A stretch of DNA of 33,443 nt from Candidatus Kryptoniota bacterium (GCA_938074445.1 CALJEK010000022.1:1-33443); one strand, 5' to 3'; numbered from the stretch's first letter, positions 7,580-16,427 are shown. Numbers and translations: made by a program. The notes: generated by a model from the letters alone, not told the origin.

Positions 7580-9922
7580 TTAGTCAACATTGAGTTCAAC
7601 TATTGTCACACCATCTCCGCCTTCTTCCCAATTGCCAATTCGAAATGATTTAACATTTGGATGGCGCTTCAAAAACTCAGCAATTTCCTGTCTTAGTTTT
7701 CCAGTTCCCTTGCCGTGAATTATTTCAATTTTCTTTAACCCATGCAGAAAGCTCGTGTCAATGAATTTGTCAACAGCGCTTATAGCTTCGTCTGCGCGCA
7801 TTCCCCTTACATCAATTTTTGTTGATACCGAAGCGAAAAGGTCAGTTGCTAAAGATAGCTTTTTTGCTTCCTTTTGTTCCGTTTTTTCAATCTCATTTGT
7901 TTTAAGGACCATTTTCACCGCTCCAAACGCCACGATCACATTTGAGCCGTTGATTTGTAAAACTTCGCCTATCTGTGTTCCATTTTTCATCTTGACAAAG
8001 TCGCCGGGTTTAATTTCCACCGTTTGAACTTCCTGTTCCTCAAGTTGCTTTGAAATTTTGTTAAATTGATTTTCAATTTGTTCAGCGACTTTGTGTGCTT
8101 CTTTTATGCTTTCTTTTGATGCCTCTGTTTCTCTTATCTTTCTTATTGCCCCTTCGATTTTTGCTCTTGCGCTCTCGACTATTTCGCGAAACTCATTTAT
8201 CGCTTCACGTTTTGCTTTCTTTTTTTCTCTTTCGATTTCTATAAGTTTTTGTTGATACTCAGAAATCATTTTGCTAAGTTTTTCGTCCTTCTCCCTTAAT
8301 TCATTTACAAGTTTTCTGTACTCAACCTCAAGAGATTCAAGTTGGGTTAAAATTTCTTCAATTTTAACCTGTGATTTGTCAAGATGTTCTTTTGCGCTAT
8401 TTACAACTTCCTCATCTAACCCAAGGCGTTTTGCTATCTCAAACGCATAACTGCTTCCTGGAACGCCAATTCTCAATCTATAAGTCGGTGCAAGCGTTTG
8501 ATGGTCAAATTCCATCGCCCCACATTCAATATGGGGATTATTATAAGCGTAAAATTTAATGGCGCTGTTGTGAGTTGTGACGATCACAAACGAACCTTTG
8601 CTCTTGAGTTTTTCAATTATAGCTATTCCAAGTGCACCACCTTCTGCTGGATCAGTTCCAGAACCGAGTTCATCAAGCAGGACAAGTGTTTTATCATCAG
8701 CTTCAGAAATTATTTTCTTCAAATTTTTTATATGTGAACCGAACGAAGAAAGGTCTTTTTCCACGGACTGCTCATCGCCAATGTCAATAAAAATCTTCTT
8801 AAAAATTTTCAATTTACTTGACTCCTTTAACGGCACTAAAATTCCAGCTTGAGCCATTAGAGTGAGCAAGCCGACGGTTTTTAAGACAACCGTTTTACCG
8901 CCTGAATTTGGTCCCGAGATCACAAAAATTGAAGATTTATCTCCGAGCTTAAAGTCAAGGGGGACAACTTTATTCTTCCCATGCTTTAACAAAAGAATGG
9001 GATGACGTGCGGAGTTTAGAACAATTGGACCTTCCTCTGAGATTTCGGGAGCATAGCCATCTATTTGAAGCGAAAATTTTGCTTTAGCGTAAATGAAATC
9101 TAATTTGCCAAGTATATTTATGTTTGTCTGGAGATATTTTAAGTTTTCTCTCACTTTGTCCGTTAATTCGCGTAATATTCGCTCGATTTCTTTTTGTTCT
9201 TGGAATTGAAGTTGTAAGATTTCGTTATTTAGTTCAACTATTTCCGCTGGCTCAATGAAGACTGTTAACCCCGTTGAAGAGGTTCCGTGAACAACGCCCG
9301 CTACATGTTTTTTATGCTCAACTTTAACAGGTATCACAAGTCGTCCATCTCTTTGCGGGATGATGTCATCTTGCGTGTAATCTTTTTCTGAAATTTGTTT
9401 CAAAATTGAATACAACCTCCTTCTCACATAATCTTGCTTTTTCAAAATCTCCTCACGGATTTGCCTTAACTCAGGGCTTGCGTTATCTTTGACATTTCCA
9501 GATTCATCTATAACCTCATCTATATTGTATTCAAGAACTCTGTTCACAAATATATTTTTCGCGAGGTCCCAAAGGTTTGGATATTTATGACTTCTCTTGT
9601 TAAGATATTCTCTTATCAATCTTGAGACCGCAAGCACTGATTTTATATCAAGAAAATCCGAAGGCGTTAGAAAACTTCCCTCAATTTCGCACCTTCTCAG
9701 AGCAATTCGTATATCTTTAATTCCATCAATAGGGAAGGGATCGTCATAAGCGAGTATATCTTTCATCTCAATTGTTAATTTGAGCTCTCTTTCGATAATT
9801 TTTGGATTAGTATAGGGCGAGAGGTTTTCTATGAGTTCAATCCCCATTTGCGAGGTCGCAAATGACAAGATTTGCTGTTTGATTTTATCAAATTCAAGTT
9901 TATTTAATGTCTCAGCCCTCAC
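7580..9922 (-). CDS. mutS2: MutS2 ATPase/endonuclease
   Basis: MutS-family ATPase of 780 residues, a normal length. In other bacteria it limits homologous recombination and, in Bacillus, binds collided ribosomes. The N-terminal core/lever part is followed by Walker A GPNSGGKT (337-344), Walker B LVLLDELGSGTDP (Asp417-Glu418), a long charged coiled coil (about 500-640), a KOW-like segment (KPGDFVKMKNGTQIGEV), and a C-terminal Smr nuclease domain with IDVRGMRADEA and IIHGKGTGKLR. No mismatch-recognition domain is present, as expected for MutS2. The start is a GTG at 9922, inside the last codons of cvpA (11-base overlap); no upstream ATG fits. It is the last gene of a yqeY-cvpA-mutS2 unit, and CvpA-MutS2 adjacency is common in bacteria. 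Confidence 0.95.
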   Translation of the reverse strand: MRAETLNKLEFDKIKQQILSFATSQMGIELIENLSPYTNPKIIERELKLTIEMKDILAYDDPFPIDGIKDIRIALRRCEIEGSFLTPSDFLDIKSVLAVSRLIREYLNKRSHKYPNLWDLAKNIFVNRVLEYNIDEVIDESGNVKDNASPELRQIREEILKKQDYVRRRLYSILKQISEKDYTQDDIIPQRDGRLVIPVKVEHKKHVAGVVHGTSSTGLTVFIEPAEIVELNNEILQLQFQEQKEIERILRELTDKVRENLKYLQTNINILGKLDFIYAKAKFSLQIDGYAPEISEEGPIVLNSARHPILLLKHGKNKVVPLDFKLGDKSSIFVISGPNSGGKTVVLKTVGLLTLMAQAGILVPLKESSKLKIFKKIFIDIGDEQSVEKDLSSFGSHIKNLKKIISEADDKTLVLLDELGSGTDPAEGGALGIAIIEKLKSKGSFVIVTTHNSAIKFYAYNNPHIECGAMEFDHQTLAPTYRLRIGVPGSSYAFEIAKRLGLDEEVVNSAKEHLDKSQVKIEEILTQLESLEVEYRKLVNELREKDEKLSKMISEYQQKLIEIEREKKKAKREAINEFREIVESARAKIEGAIRKIRETEASKESIKEAHKVAEQIENQFNKISKQLEEQEVQTVEIKPGDFVKMKNGTQIGEVLQINGSNVIVAFGAVKMVLKTNEIEKTEQKEAKKLSLATDLFASVSTKIDVRGMRADEAISAVDKFIDTSFLHGLKKIEIIHGKGTGKLRQEIAEFLKRHPNVKSFRIGNWEEGGDGVTIVELNVD

Positions 9923-10439
9923 TTTTTATTGTTTCAATTGTTTTTTGAATTTGCTCTTTAAACTTTATTTTTGAGCCGAAATTTTTCTCAATGAAATCGT
10001 AAATTCCAACGGTCGCTTTTATGACGGGCTTATAAAATTTTGAAGAATTTCTAATTTTTTCAGAGGGAAAATTCAAGGAACCAAGGAATATCAACAAAAT
10101 GCCAATTATTAGCAGACCCTCAAGAAATCCAAGAACAGCTCCAAGAAGATTATCCGTCAATTCGACGAAAATTGAGACGTTTCTTAAAAACCTTGCGAGC
10201 AGCGTGGCGGTTAAGATGCATGCGACGAAAATTATAAACATAGCAAGATAGGTAGAAAATTCGGCAGATATGCCCATATCTTTTAAAATCTGTGCAACTT
10301 TTAAGTTATGTTTCACGCCGAGCCATATGCCGAAAACAACGCCAGCAAGTCCTAAAACCCTTGTAATAAAGCCCTTTCTGAAACCGCGATAGACAAAGAT
10401 CGCTATAAAGCCAAGTATTATGTAATCAAGCCAATTCAT
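9912..10439 (-). CDS. CvpA family inner-membrane protein
   Basis: A 175-residue membrane protein with four predicted helices: about residues 2-22 (WLDYIILGFIAIFVYRGFR), 27-45, 60-85 (TYLAMFIIFVACILTATLLA) and 100-125 (LGAVLGFLEGLLIIGILLIF). The opening MNWLDYIIL and the RGFRKGF pattern are typical of CvpA, named for colicin V production in E. coli. Its molecular function is unsettled; envelope homeostasis is suggested in other organisms. The start is the ATG at 10439 rather than the TTG one codon upstream, because the ATG overlaps the yqeY stop as TGATG. The 3' end overlaps mutS2 by 11 bases. Confidence 0.85.
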   Translation of the reverse strand: MNWLDYIILGFIAIFVYRGFRKGFITRVLGLAGVVFGIWLGVKHNLKVAQILKDMGISAEFSTYLAMFIIFVACILTATLLARFLRNVSIFVELTDNLLGAVLGFLEGLLIIGILLIFLGSLNFPSEKIRNSSKFYKPVIKATVGIYDFIEKNFGSKIKFKEQIQKTIETIKSEG

Positions 10440-10894
10440 CAAGGCTGAAGTTTTTCTTTGACGATTTTTTGAACCGTTGCGCCGTCGGCTTTTCCACGTA
10501 GTTCTTTCATCACTGCGCCCATGACCTTACCAAGGTCTTTTGGTCCACTTGCCCCAATTTCTTTAATAACTTTTTCAACAAATTTTGCTATTTCTTCCTC
10601 AGACATTTGTTCGGGTAGGTATTCGTTTAAAATTTCAAGTTCTTTCTTCTCCTTTTCAGCGAGGTCAGTTCTGCCACCTTTTTCAAAAAGTTCAATGGCT
10701 TCTTTTCTTTTTTTGATTTCAGATTTTATAACTTGGATTTCATCTTCTTCTGTTAATTCTTTACCTTCGCCTTTTCTTTCAATTTCTCTTCTTTTGAGCA
10801 TAGTTTGAAGCATCCTTATAACCTCAAGCCGAATTTTATCACCAGATTTCATGGCGTTTTTGAGGTCGTTGCCAAGTTTTTCTTTCAATCCCAT
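10439..10894 (-). CDS. GatB/YqeY domain protein
   Basis: A 151-residue all-helical cytoplasmic protein of the YqeY family, related to the C-terminal domain of the GatB subunit of tRNA amidotransferase. Diagnostic stretches are DKIRLEVIRMLQTMLKRREI, KKRKEAIELFEKGGRTDLAE, ILNEYLPEQMSEEEI and DLGKVMGAVMKELRGKADG. A role in tRNA or RNA binding is inferred from the GatB link but not shown. The gene begins 27 bases below the terminator of the ExbB/D operon, so it should have its own promoter; I do not see a clear one. It heads the yqeY-cvpA-mutS2 unit. Confidence 0.92.
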   Translation of the reverse strand: MGLKEKLGNDLKNAMKSGDKIRLEVIRMLQTMLKRREIERKGEGKELTEEDEIQVIKSEIKKRKEAIELFEKGGRTDLAEKEKKELEILNEYLPEQMSEEEIAKFVEKVIKEIGASGPKDLGKVMGAVMKELRGKADGATVQKIVKEKLQP

Positions 10895-10920
10895 TTTGTC
10901 ACGCTAAAATTTTGTTTGAA

Positions 10921-10949
10921 AAATAAAAAGGCAGGACAACGCCTGCCTT
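10921..10949 (-). terminator. Intrinsic terminator of the exbB-exbD-exbD operon
   Basis: Read on the minus strand, an 8-bp perfect stem (AAGGCAGG/CCTGCCTT), a 6-base loop and a following T-run TTTTTATTT. It lies between the last exbD stop (11007) and the yqeY start (10894), so it separates the two units. Confidence 0.85.
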
Positions 10950-11006
10950 GTGTTTATCTTGATCTTACATTTGATACTTCCAAAAAGTTTTCACATAAAG
11001 ACAACA

Positions 11007-11420
11007 TTACAACTTTTGTAAGGTTGAATAGTTTATTCTCAGAGCGTCTGCTTTCCTCAGTCTCTGCTGAATATCCATCACGATCCCCATTCTTGAATCT
11101 TTGTCAATTCTGAGTGAAACTATAACATTTGGATTTTCTTGACGCTTTCTATACATAATATCGGTGATATCGTCAAGTTGGACTATGTTATCGTCAATTT
11201 GAATTCTCCCATCTCTTCCAACCCAGATATAAGAGATCAAACGCTTGTTTTCGATTTTTTCAATAGCAGCAGCTTCTGGCAGGATATATCTTACCTTGAC
11301 ATCAAAAACTTTGATTGTTGTCGTAACCATAAAAAACAGTATCAACTGGAAAATTACATCCGGTAGCGATGCGGTTGGGACTGTCGGTTTAGTTTGCCCA
11401 AATTTTTTCTGAAATTTCAT
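11007..11420 (-). CDS. ExbD/TolR family biopolymer transport protein
   Basis: A 137-residue single-pass inner-membrane protein: short cytoplasmic N-terminus, one helix at about residues 21-40 (LPDVIFQLILFFMVTTTIKV) and a periplasmic domain. Asp in LPDVIFQ is the membrane aspartate that carries protons in ExbD/TolR. With ExbB it would form a proton-driven motor powering TonB-type outer-membrane transport or Tol function. This is the second of two ExbD genes in tandem, with a 20-base gap. A ribosome site (AGGTGAT) precedes the ATG. No tonB gene is visible in the window. Confidence 0.88.
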   Translation of the reverse strand: MKFQKKFGQTKPTVPTASLPDVIFQLILFFMVTTTIKVFDVKVRYILPEAAAIEKIENKRLISYIWVGRDGRIQIDDNIVQLDDITDIMYRKRQENPNVIVSLRIDKDSRMGIVMDIQQRLRKADALRINYSTLQKL

Positions 11421-11440
11421 TCTTTATCACCTCTATAGTT

Positions 11441-11947
11441 TTATTTAACCTCTTCCGGCTCAGCGATTGAGATACGAATTGGAATTTCTTTTTTGACCTC
11501 TTCCTGCTGATCTTTTGTTAAATTCTTAAATTCTTTGCCGAATGTTTTAAGTGAGTACTCCTCTCGCAGGTCGTTATAAGCAAGTTTCAATTCATCAAGA
11601 ACCTCAATATATCGACTGTAGCTTGTTTCGCGATCCGTCTTAATGGAAACGATAAGTTTGGGATTTGCTTTGATTTTGTTCTTTATCGTTTCCCTAATTT
11701 GCGGCACAGTTATAAGTTCACCATCTAATAGAACCTCACCCGCTGCGTTAACTAAAAGCTTCGCAATATCGCTCTGTTTAACTTTTACTTGTTCAGTTGT
11801 TTCAGCTGCTGGGGGAAGTACCAATCCTATACCTGTATCAACATCAAATGTTGTCGCGACAAGGAAGAAGATCATCAATTCAAAGGCAATATCCGCCATT
11901 GAAGCGGAAGGAATTTCTGGTCCGCCCTTTTTTCTTCTTTTAAACAT
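11441..11947 (-). CDS. ExbD/TolR family biopolymer transport protein
   Basis: A 168-residue ExbD-type protein with the basic N-terminus MFKRRKKGGPEIP, one membrane helix at about 17-38 (SMADIAFELMIFFLVATTF) carrying the proton-relay Asp of MADIAFE, and a periplasmic domain ending in a Glu/Lys-rich tail. It differs clearly from the other ExbD, so the pair is not a recent duplication. Two different ExbD chains beside one ExbB is a common arrangement in the Bacteroidota/Chlorobiota group. The gene lies 11 bases after exbB and 20 bases before the second exbD. Confidence 0.88.
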   Translation of the reverse strand: MFKRRKKGGPEIPSASMADIAFELMIFFLVATTFDVDTGIGLVLPPAAETTEQVKVKQSDIAKLLVNAAGEVLLDGELITVPQIRETIKNKIKANPKLIVSIKTDRETSYSRYIEVLDELKLAYNDLREEYSLKTFGKEFKNLTKDQQEEVKKEIPIRISIAEPEEVK

Positions 11948-11958
11948 GGTTAGAAAAT

Positions 11959-12687
11959 TTATTTTGTTGGGTTTTTAATTTCGGTCTCGCCTACTTTTTT
12001 ATCTGACTGCATCTCTGCAAGCGCGTCGATCAACTCAATTGAGCTTTCCTCCATATCAATAACTATTCTGTCAACTTTTGAAACGAAGTAGTTATAGAAT
12101 GTTTGAAGTATAATAGCAGCAACAAGTCCAAAAAGCGTTGTTAAAAGGGCTATTGAGATACCACCCGCGACAATTTCAGGTGAGATATTCTTTGCTTCTT
12201 TAATTGAGTCGAACGCGACAATCATTCCCTGGACCGTCCCAGTAAATCCGAGAAGTGGAGCAAGTGAGATGAACAACGAAAGCCATACAAGCCCTCTTTC
12301 AAGAAAAGCCATTTCTATTCCGCCATACGCTATTATTGCTTTTTCGGCTGCTTCGATTCCTTCTTTTGCTCTTAGGAGTCCAGCCTGGAAGATGCTTGCA
12401 ACAGGTCCTGGGGTCTTCTGGCAAACCTCAAGCGCCTTCTCAACCCCTCCCTCGTTAAGGGCTTTCTTAACCTCTTCAAGAAATTTCCTCGTGTTGATGC
12501 TGGCTTTCTTGAGCGAAATCCACTTTGCGATGGAGAGAGCTATACCGATAATTAAGATTGCAAGTATTGGATGCATGAAAAATCCGCCCTGAATATACTT
12601 CTCAACAAGGATATTGACTATTTCTTCCACCGGTCCTTTCTTCTCTACCTGAAACAAGAAAGCTAATACGCCTTGTGATAAGACCAT
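11959..12687 (-). CDS. ExbB/TolQ/MotA family proton channel protein
   Basis: A 242-residue inner-membrane protein with three helices: about 38-56 (HPILAILIIGIALSIAKWI), 130-150 (GLVWLSLFISLAPLLGFTGT) and 175-200 (ISIALLTTLFGLVAAIILQT). The signature APLLGFTGTVQGMI and the GISIALLTTLFGL segment mark the ExbB/TolQ proton channel, which works as a pentamer around an ExbD dimer. The start is the ATG at 12687: a strong ribosome site GGAGG lies eight bases upstream, whereas the TTG at 12702 overlaps that site. First gene of the three-gene operon, driven by a probable promoter at 12738-12766. Confidence 0.9.
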   Translation of the reverse strand: MVLSQGVLAFLFQVEKKGPVEEIVNILVEKYIQGGFFMHPILAILIIGIALSIAKWISLKKASINTRKFLEEVKKALNEGGVEKALEVCQKTPGPVASIFQAGLLRAKEGIEAAEKAIIAYGGIEMAFLERGLVWLSLFISLAPLLGFTGTVQGMIVAFDSIKEAKNISPEIVAGGISIALLTTLFGLVAAIILQTFYNYFVSKVDRIVIDMEESSIELIDALAEMQSDKKVGETEIKNPTK

Positions 12688-12737
12688 ATTTTTAACCTCC
12701 AAAATTTTTTAGTTTTAAAAATAATGCATTTGCACAA

Positions 12738-12766
12738 ATAATAATAAATAAATTTGACAAAATCAA
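12738..12766 (-). promoter_or_regulatory. Promoter for the exbB-exbD-exbD operon
   Basis: Minus strand TTGATT (12766-12761), 17-base spacer, TATTAT (12743-12738), about 50 bases above the exbB ATG and its GGAGG ribosome site. Confidence 0.5.
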
Positions 12767-12801
12767 GAAATTAAACGTGCTTACCCCAAAATCAAAGAAA
12801 T

Positions 12802-12822
12802 TTGCGATCGCTGTGATTGCAA
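12802..12822. other. 8-bp hairpin in the exbB / histidine kinase intergenic region
   Basis: TTGCGATC (12802-12809) and GATTGCAA (12815-12822) pair with one G-T pair around a 5-base loop. It sits between the two divergent promoters and may be an operator half-site pair or chance. The 210-base region holds nothing else I can name. Confidence 0.3.
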
Positions 12823-12853
12823 CCGCGGAAGGGTTTTTGTGAGCGAGTGGAAA

Positions 12854-12882
12854 TTGATTTTTACTTAACTTATTAGTAACTT
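12854..12882 (+). promoter_or_regulatory. Possible promoter for the histidine kinase operon
   Basis: TTGATT (12854-12859), 17-base spacer, TAACTT (12877-12882), 30 bases before the ATG. The -10 box is only a moderate match. TTACT/AGTAA half-sites fall within the spacer. Confidence 0.35.
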
Positions 12883-12912
12883 TAAGACTGAAAATTTAAA
12901 ATTCGCCCTGCG

Positions 12913-14196
12913 ATGGAGCAAAGAATTTTTAGCAAAATTGACGAATTTCTCAGTCAGATAGATGAATTACTCAAAGAAGAGCTATCCGCTAATTTTACTT
13001 CCATAAAGCAGGATGATGTTCAAAAAATCCATCAAATTTTAATTAAATATATCTACCAAGTAATAGACCTTGCTAAAAAAGGGCGCTCTATACATGAAAG
13101 AGTTTTACATTCAATCATACAAAATTATTCCGATGCGGTGATAGCGCTTGACAACGACTATAAAATTTTCTTCTGGAATAAAGGTGCGGAGAGAATTTTT
13201 GGATATACCTCGGATGAAATGTTAGGTAAAACTGTGGACCCCATTATTCCATCCGAACTGAAAGAAAAAGGTGAGCTACAGTGGCTGTTTGAGGAAACTT
13301 TAAAGAAGGGATATATTGATAACTACGAGACTGAGAGGATCACAAAAGATGGTAGACGAATTATTGTGAATTTGTCCAGAAGTTTAATAAGGGATGAGAA
13401 TGGCGAAATCTTAGGGAGTCTTGCTATTGTTAAAGATATTACAAGAATTAAAGAACTTGAAAAGCAAATACAACATTCTGATAAACTCGCTCTAATTGGG
13501 CAAATTGCTGCTGGAATTGCCCACGAAATAGGAACCCCTCTTAATGTGATCTCTGGAAATGCTGAGTATATAATGATGGAGATGGGCGAGGATAATCCGT
13601 ATAAGGAAGAACTTGAAACAATTATTTCGCAAGCAGAAAGGATAGCAAACCTTATAAAACAACTTTTGGAATTTGCAAGACCGAAAAAACCTAACTATAC
13701 TAAGGTAAATGTAAATCATGAACTTTCCCATGTTGTTGAACTATTGAAGCGTCAGTTTGAAAAGTCAAATATAAAATTAAGTTTGAAATTTGATGAAGAT
13801 ATCCCAAGTATCTATGCCGATTGTTCTCAAATTCATCAAGTTTTCTTAAACATAATTATGAATGCGATTCAAGCGATAACCCGAGATGGCTTGATAGAGA
13901 TTGAAACGTTTTTAAGGGATGGGTATGTGAATATAAAATTTAAGGATAATGGTGTTGGCATCTTGCCTGAACATATTGACAAGATTTTCGAGCCTTTTTT
14001 TACAACTAAAGAAGCCGGTAAAGGCACAGGGCTTGGGCTTGCGGTGAGCAAAAGGATAGTTGACGAACATAATGGGAAAATAGAAGTTGAGAGTACCCCA
14101 GGTAAAGGGACAATATTCACTGTTAAGTTTCCAGCATATATAACAAAAGAAAATAAAGAAGATGATGGACGATCTTTCAAAAGCACAAAACATTAA
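12913..14196 (+). CDS. PAS-domain sensor histidine kinase
   Basis: A 427-residue kinase without membrane helices, so a cytoplasmic sensor. A helical N-terminus (1-60) precedes a PAS domain (about 65-180: SIIQNYSDAVIALDNDYKIF through GSLAIVKDITRIKELEK). The HisKA dimerisation box GIAHEIGTPLN has phospho-acceptor His204. The HATPase_c domain has N-box FLNIIMNAIQA (Asn313, Asn317), G1 DNGVGI (345-350), F-box FEPFFTTK and G2 GTGLGL (371-376). It should phosphorylate Asp61 of the sigma-54 regulator encoded next, whose gene begins 35 bases before this one ends. The PAS ligand is unknown; no heme or FAD residue can be assigned with confidence. The architecture resembles NtrB/AtoS-type kinases. Confidence 0.93.
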   Translation: MEQRIFSKIDEFLSQIDELLKEELSANFTSIKQDDVQKIHQILIKYIYQVIDLAKKGRSIHERVLHSIIQNYSDAVIALDNDYKIFFWNKGAERIFGYTSDEMLGKTVDPIIPSELKEKGELQWLFEETLKKGYIDNYETERITKDGRRIIVNLSRSLIRDENGEILGSLAIVKDITRIKELEKQIQHSDKLALIGQIAAGIAHEIGTPLNVISGNAEYIMMEMGEDNPYKEELETIISQAERIANLIKQLLEFARPKKPNYTKVNVNHELSHVVELLKRQFEKSNIKLSLKFDEDIPSIYADCSQIHQVFLNIIMNAIQAITRDGLIEIETFLRDGYVNIKFKDNGVGILPEHIDKIFEPFFTTKEAGKGTGLGLAVSKRIVDEHNGKIEVESTPGKGTIFTVKFPAYITKENKEDDGRSFKSTKH

Positions 14197-15580
14197 AATT
14201 CTCATAATTGACGATGACGTTAAAATGCTTGAGCTTTTGGAAAAAGTGCTTTTGAGAAAGGGATATCTCGTTGAGGTAACTTCAAAACCAAGGGAAGCAC
14301 TTGAGAAATTTGAATCCGATGGGTTTGATATAGTTGTCACTGATATAAATATGCCTGAGATAAATGGACTTGAAATTTTAAGACAAATAAAATCGATTTC
14401 CCCAAATATAATTGTCATTATGATAACCGCGTTTGCTACGGTGAGCTCGGCTGTCGAATCTATGAAGCTTGGTGCGTATGATTATATCATAAAACCTTTC
14501 AACATGGAGGAATTTGTTCTGATAATTCAGCGAGCAGCTGAGCAGGTCGAACTGAAAAAAGAAGTTGAATTTTTAAGGAAAGAAATTCAGCAGAGATATT
14601 CTTTCGGAAATATCATTGGAAAAAGTCCGCAGATGCAAAGGGTATTTAATTTGATAAAGCAAGTCGCAAATACGAATAGCAATGTGATAATTTACGGCAA
14701 AAGCGGAACTGGCAAAGAACTCGTTGCTAAAGCAATTCATTACAATAGCCCGAGAAAAGATAAACCTTTTATCGCTGTTAATTGTAGCGCAATTCCTGAA
14801 AGTTTGCTTGAGTCGGAACTTTTCGGGCACGAAAAAGGTGCATTCACGGGAGCGGTTAGCTCAAGGAAAGGGCTTTTTGAGGAGGCAAACGGTGGAACAA
14901 TTTTCCTTGATGAAATTGGGGATATGTCGCTTGCGATGCAGGCTAAACTTTTAAGAGTACTCGAGGAAAAAGAAATAAGAGCAGTCGGAAGTGATAAACC
15001 TAAAAAAGTTGATGTTAGGGTTATAGCCGCAACACATAAGGACCTTGAAAAAGCAGTTAAGGAAGGGACATTCCGTGAGGACTTGTTCTATAGATTAAAT
15101 GTTATACCAATTTATCTGCCTGAACTAAGGGAAAGGGTTGAGGATATACCTTTGTTGGTTGAATATTTTTTGAAAAAATACAATGAAGAGGCAAAGAAAA
15201 ATGTAAGGATTTCTAAAGAGGCGCTCGCATGTATGATGAAGTATTCGTGGCCTGGAAATGTTAGAGAACTTGAAAATTTAATTGAGAGGCTTGTGGTTCT
15301 TTCAACGGGAGATGAAATAAGGGTTGAAGATCTGCCTGAACATATAAGGGTATGCAAAGCAGAAACCATAGTTGAAGAACTCACTTTGGGTGATAAGATA
15401 ACCCTTGAGGAGCTTGAAAAAAGATATATTTTGAAGGTTCTCCGAGAGACAGGTTGGCATAAATCAAACGCAGCAAAAATTCTTGGAATTGATAGGCGTA
15501 CGCTTTACAGAAAAATAGAAGAATACAAACTTGAAGAACCTGAAAATGCGATCGATGATGAGTCTGAGGGTAGCGATTGA
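14162..15580 (+). CDS. Sigma-54-dependent response regulator (NtrC family)
   Basis: A 472-residue activator with a receiver domain (about 10-125; acidic pair in LIIDDDVKM, phospho-site Asp61 in VVTDINMP, Lys111 in KPF), a central AAA+ domain (Walker A GKSGTGKE 179-186, GAFTGA 226-231 which contacts sigma-54, Walker B GTIFLDEIGD 245-254, arginine-finger region FREDLFYRLNV) and a C-terminal Fis-type helix-turn-helix (about 432-457, SNAAKILGIDRRTLYRKIEE). When phosphorylated it should open sigma-54 (RpoN) promoters. The ATG at 14162 (a second follows at 14165) gives a 35-base overlap with the kinase gene in another frame. No -24/-12 GG-GC promoter stands out in the window, so its targets probably lie elsewhere. 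Confidence 0.95.
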   Translation: MMDDLSKAQNIKILIIDDDVKMLELLEKVLLRKGYLVEVTSKPREALEKFESDGFDIVVTDINMPEINGLEILRQIKSISPNIIVIMITAFATVSSAVESMKLGAYDYIIKPFNMEEFVLIIQRAAEQVELKKEVEFLRKEIQQRYSFGNIIGKSPQMQRVFNLIKQVANTNSNVIIYGKSGTGKELVAKAIHYNSPRKDKPFIAVNCSAIPESLLESELFGHEKGAFTGAVSSRKGLFEEANGGTIFLDEIGDMSLAMQAKLLRVLEEKEIRAVGSDKPKKVDVRVIAATHKDLEKAVKEGTFREDLFYRLNVIPIYLPELRERVEDIPLLVEYFLKKYNEEAKKNVRISKEALACMMKYSWPGNVRELENLIERLVVLSTGDEIRVEDLPEHIRVCKAETIVEELTLGDKITLEELEKRYILKVLRETGWHKSNAAKILGIDRRTLYRKIEEYKLEEPENAIDDESEGSD

Positions 15581-16427
15581 TAAGGTTCGGACTTATGGCA
15601 AAATGATAAAATTTTCTCATACTATTTTTGCTCTCCCTTTTGCGCTCTCCAGCGTTGTCTTTTCCGCACTCTTTTATAGAGTTACACTTGAAAAAATATT
15701 CTGGATTTTGATCGCGATGCTTGGGGCGAGGAGCTCAGCTATGGGTTTCAACAGAATAGTTGATCGTAAAATCGATGCGTTAAATCCAAGAACTAACTTA
15801 AGAGAACTACCGACGGGGAAGATATCAACCTTTGAAGCAAGTGTTTTTGTGATTTTTTTCTCTGCACTTTTTATTTACGCATCTTATAAACTTAACAGTC
15901 TTTGCTTTTACCTTTCACCTGTTGCGCTTGCTGTAATATTTTTTTACTCATTCACAAAAAGATTTACATGGCTTTCACATCTTTTCCTCGGTCTATCTCT
16001 TGGACTTGCACCGATTGGGGCATGGCTTGCTATTGCAGGTAGATTTGATCTACCCCCAATTATACTTGGTTTCGGTGTTTTAACATGGATTGGAGCTTCA
16101 GATATAATTTATGCGTGCCAAGATTATGATTTCGATGTAAAACACGGTCTTTATTCAATCCCTCAAAAATTTGGAATTGAAAATGCGTTAAAAATCTCAT
16201 CCTTGATTCACCTGTTAACCTTTGCGTCTTTTGTTTCGTTAAAATTCGTTCTAAATCTCGGTTGGATTTATACTATTGGGTTAATTTTAATCGGCGTACT
16301 TTTAATTTATCAGCATAGAATAGTTAAGCCAAACGATTTATCAAGAGTAAATTTTGCGTTTAATAACATAAATAGTTTGGTAAGCACCTTATACTTCGTT
16401 TTTTCGTCGCTTGAGTTTATTCTTTAA
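15555..16427 (+). CDS. UbiA-family prenyltransferase (quinone biosynthesis)
   Basis: Integral membrane enzyme that joins a polyprenyl chain to an aromatic acid or quinone precursor. The first Asp-rich motif is NRIVDRKIDALNPRT (Asn66, Asp70, Asp74 counting from the start chosen here); the second is YDFDVKHGLYSIP. Seven to nine hydrophobic helices follow one another, as usual. The segment MIKFSHTIFALPFAL is typical of the subgroup annotated as 4-hydroxybenzoate prenyltransferase or futalosine-pathway MqnP, so menaquinone synthesis is likely, but the acceptor cannot be fixed from sequence. In-frame starts run from a TTG at 15531 through ATGs at 15546, 15555, 15558 and 15603. I chose 15555, giving about 290 residues and a 26-base overlap with the regulator gene. 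It is the last gene of the kinase-regulator unit. Confidence 0.88.
   Translation: MMSLRVAIDKVRTYGKMIKFSHTIFALPFALSSVVFSALFYRVTLEKIFWILIAMLGARSSAMGFNRIVDRKIDALNPRTNLRELPTGKISTFEASVFVIFFSALFIYASYKLNSLCFYLSPVALAVIFFYSFTKRFTWLSHLFLGLSLGLAPIGAWLAIAGRFDLPPIILGFGVLTWIGASDIIYACQDYDFDVKHGLYSIPQKFGIENALKISSLIHLLTFASFVSLKFVLNLGWIYTIGLILIGVLLIYQHRIVKPNDLSRVNFAFNNINSLVSTLYFVFSSLEFIL

Noticed and set aside
12703-12912. Sigma-54 (-24/-12) promoter controlling the two-component operon
   Set aside because: No GG-N10-GC pair at the right spacing was found on either strand.
13912-14418. Minus-strand 168-residue ORF across the kinase/regulator junction
   Set aside because: Shadow ORF; both plus-strand genes show complete catalytic motifs here.
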